A stretch of 5,998 nt of DNA, from positions 1 to 5,998 of the forward strand of contig JAISDL010000202.1 of NCBI GenBank assembly GCA_031264825.1. Reading direction: 5' to 3'. Positions 5,998 to 5,998 of the stretch are shown here, piece by piece; the first letter of the stretch is position 1; the number at the start of each line of letters is the position of its first letter. This DNA comes from Accumulibacter sp. (lineage in GTDB: Bacteria; Pseudomonadota; Gammaproteobacteria; Burkholderiales; Rhodocyclaceae). The notes under the pieces are model-generated. The model worked only from the letters and a program-made list of their open reading frames with translations. It was not told the origin of the DNA and searched no databases. A program made the position numbers and the translations under genes.

Positions 5998-5998
5998 C

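Overview
The window looks like a GC-rich proteobacterial chromosome. A betaproteobacterium is my best guess, from the style of the HisC C-terminus, the TetR-SDR cluster and a NodT-type outer-membrane efflux lipoprotein; no single marker in the window fixes the taxon. Five genes are essentially complete: two short-chain dehydrogenases (SDRs), a TetR-family repressor, a RhuM-family protein and a NodT-family outer-membrane factor. The last 42 codons of hisC lie at the left edge. A few codons that may end an upstream gene lie at the right edge.

Layout. 1-129 (+) is the 3' end of hisC. It converges, with a 25-bp gap, on an SDR (155-1180, -) that carries a clear twin-arginine signal. A 357-bp divergent intergenic region follows, with an AT-rich palindrome that is a plausible TetR operator. 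Next come a TetR/AcrR regulator (1538-2083, +) and, 17 bp later, a second SDR of the retinol-dehydrogenase/WWOX-like type (2101-3309, +) with an N-terminal hydrophobic anchor. A perfect 12-bp-arm hairpin lies just beyond its stop. A visibly AT-richer RhuM-family gene (3405-4427, +) follows. Its stop codon overlaps, tail to tail, the stop of an outer-membrane efflux lipoprotein gene (4424-5956, -), whose presumed efflux partners would lie beyond the right edge.

How the genes may work together. The SDR / TetR / SDR block reads as one ligand-responsive oxidoreductase module: the repressor probably controls the divergent SDR from the palindrome and is co-transcribed with the downstream SDR. Both SDRs carry N-terminal targeting segments before their Rossmann folds, which is unusual for NAD(P)-dependent enzymes and is the most interesting biology here. 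RhuM looks like a single-gene accessory insertion. The efflux gene and hisC belong to separate, conventional units. I see no RNA gene, CRISPR array, transposase or long repeat, and no convincing wholly new system.
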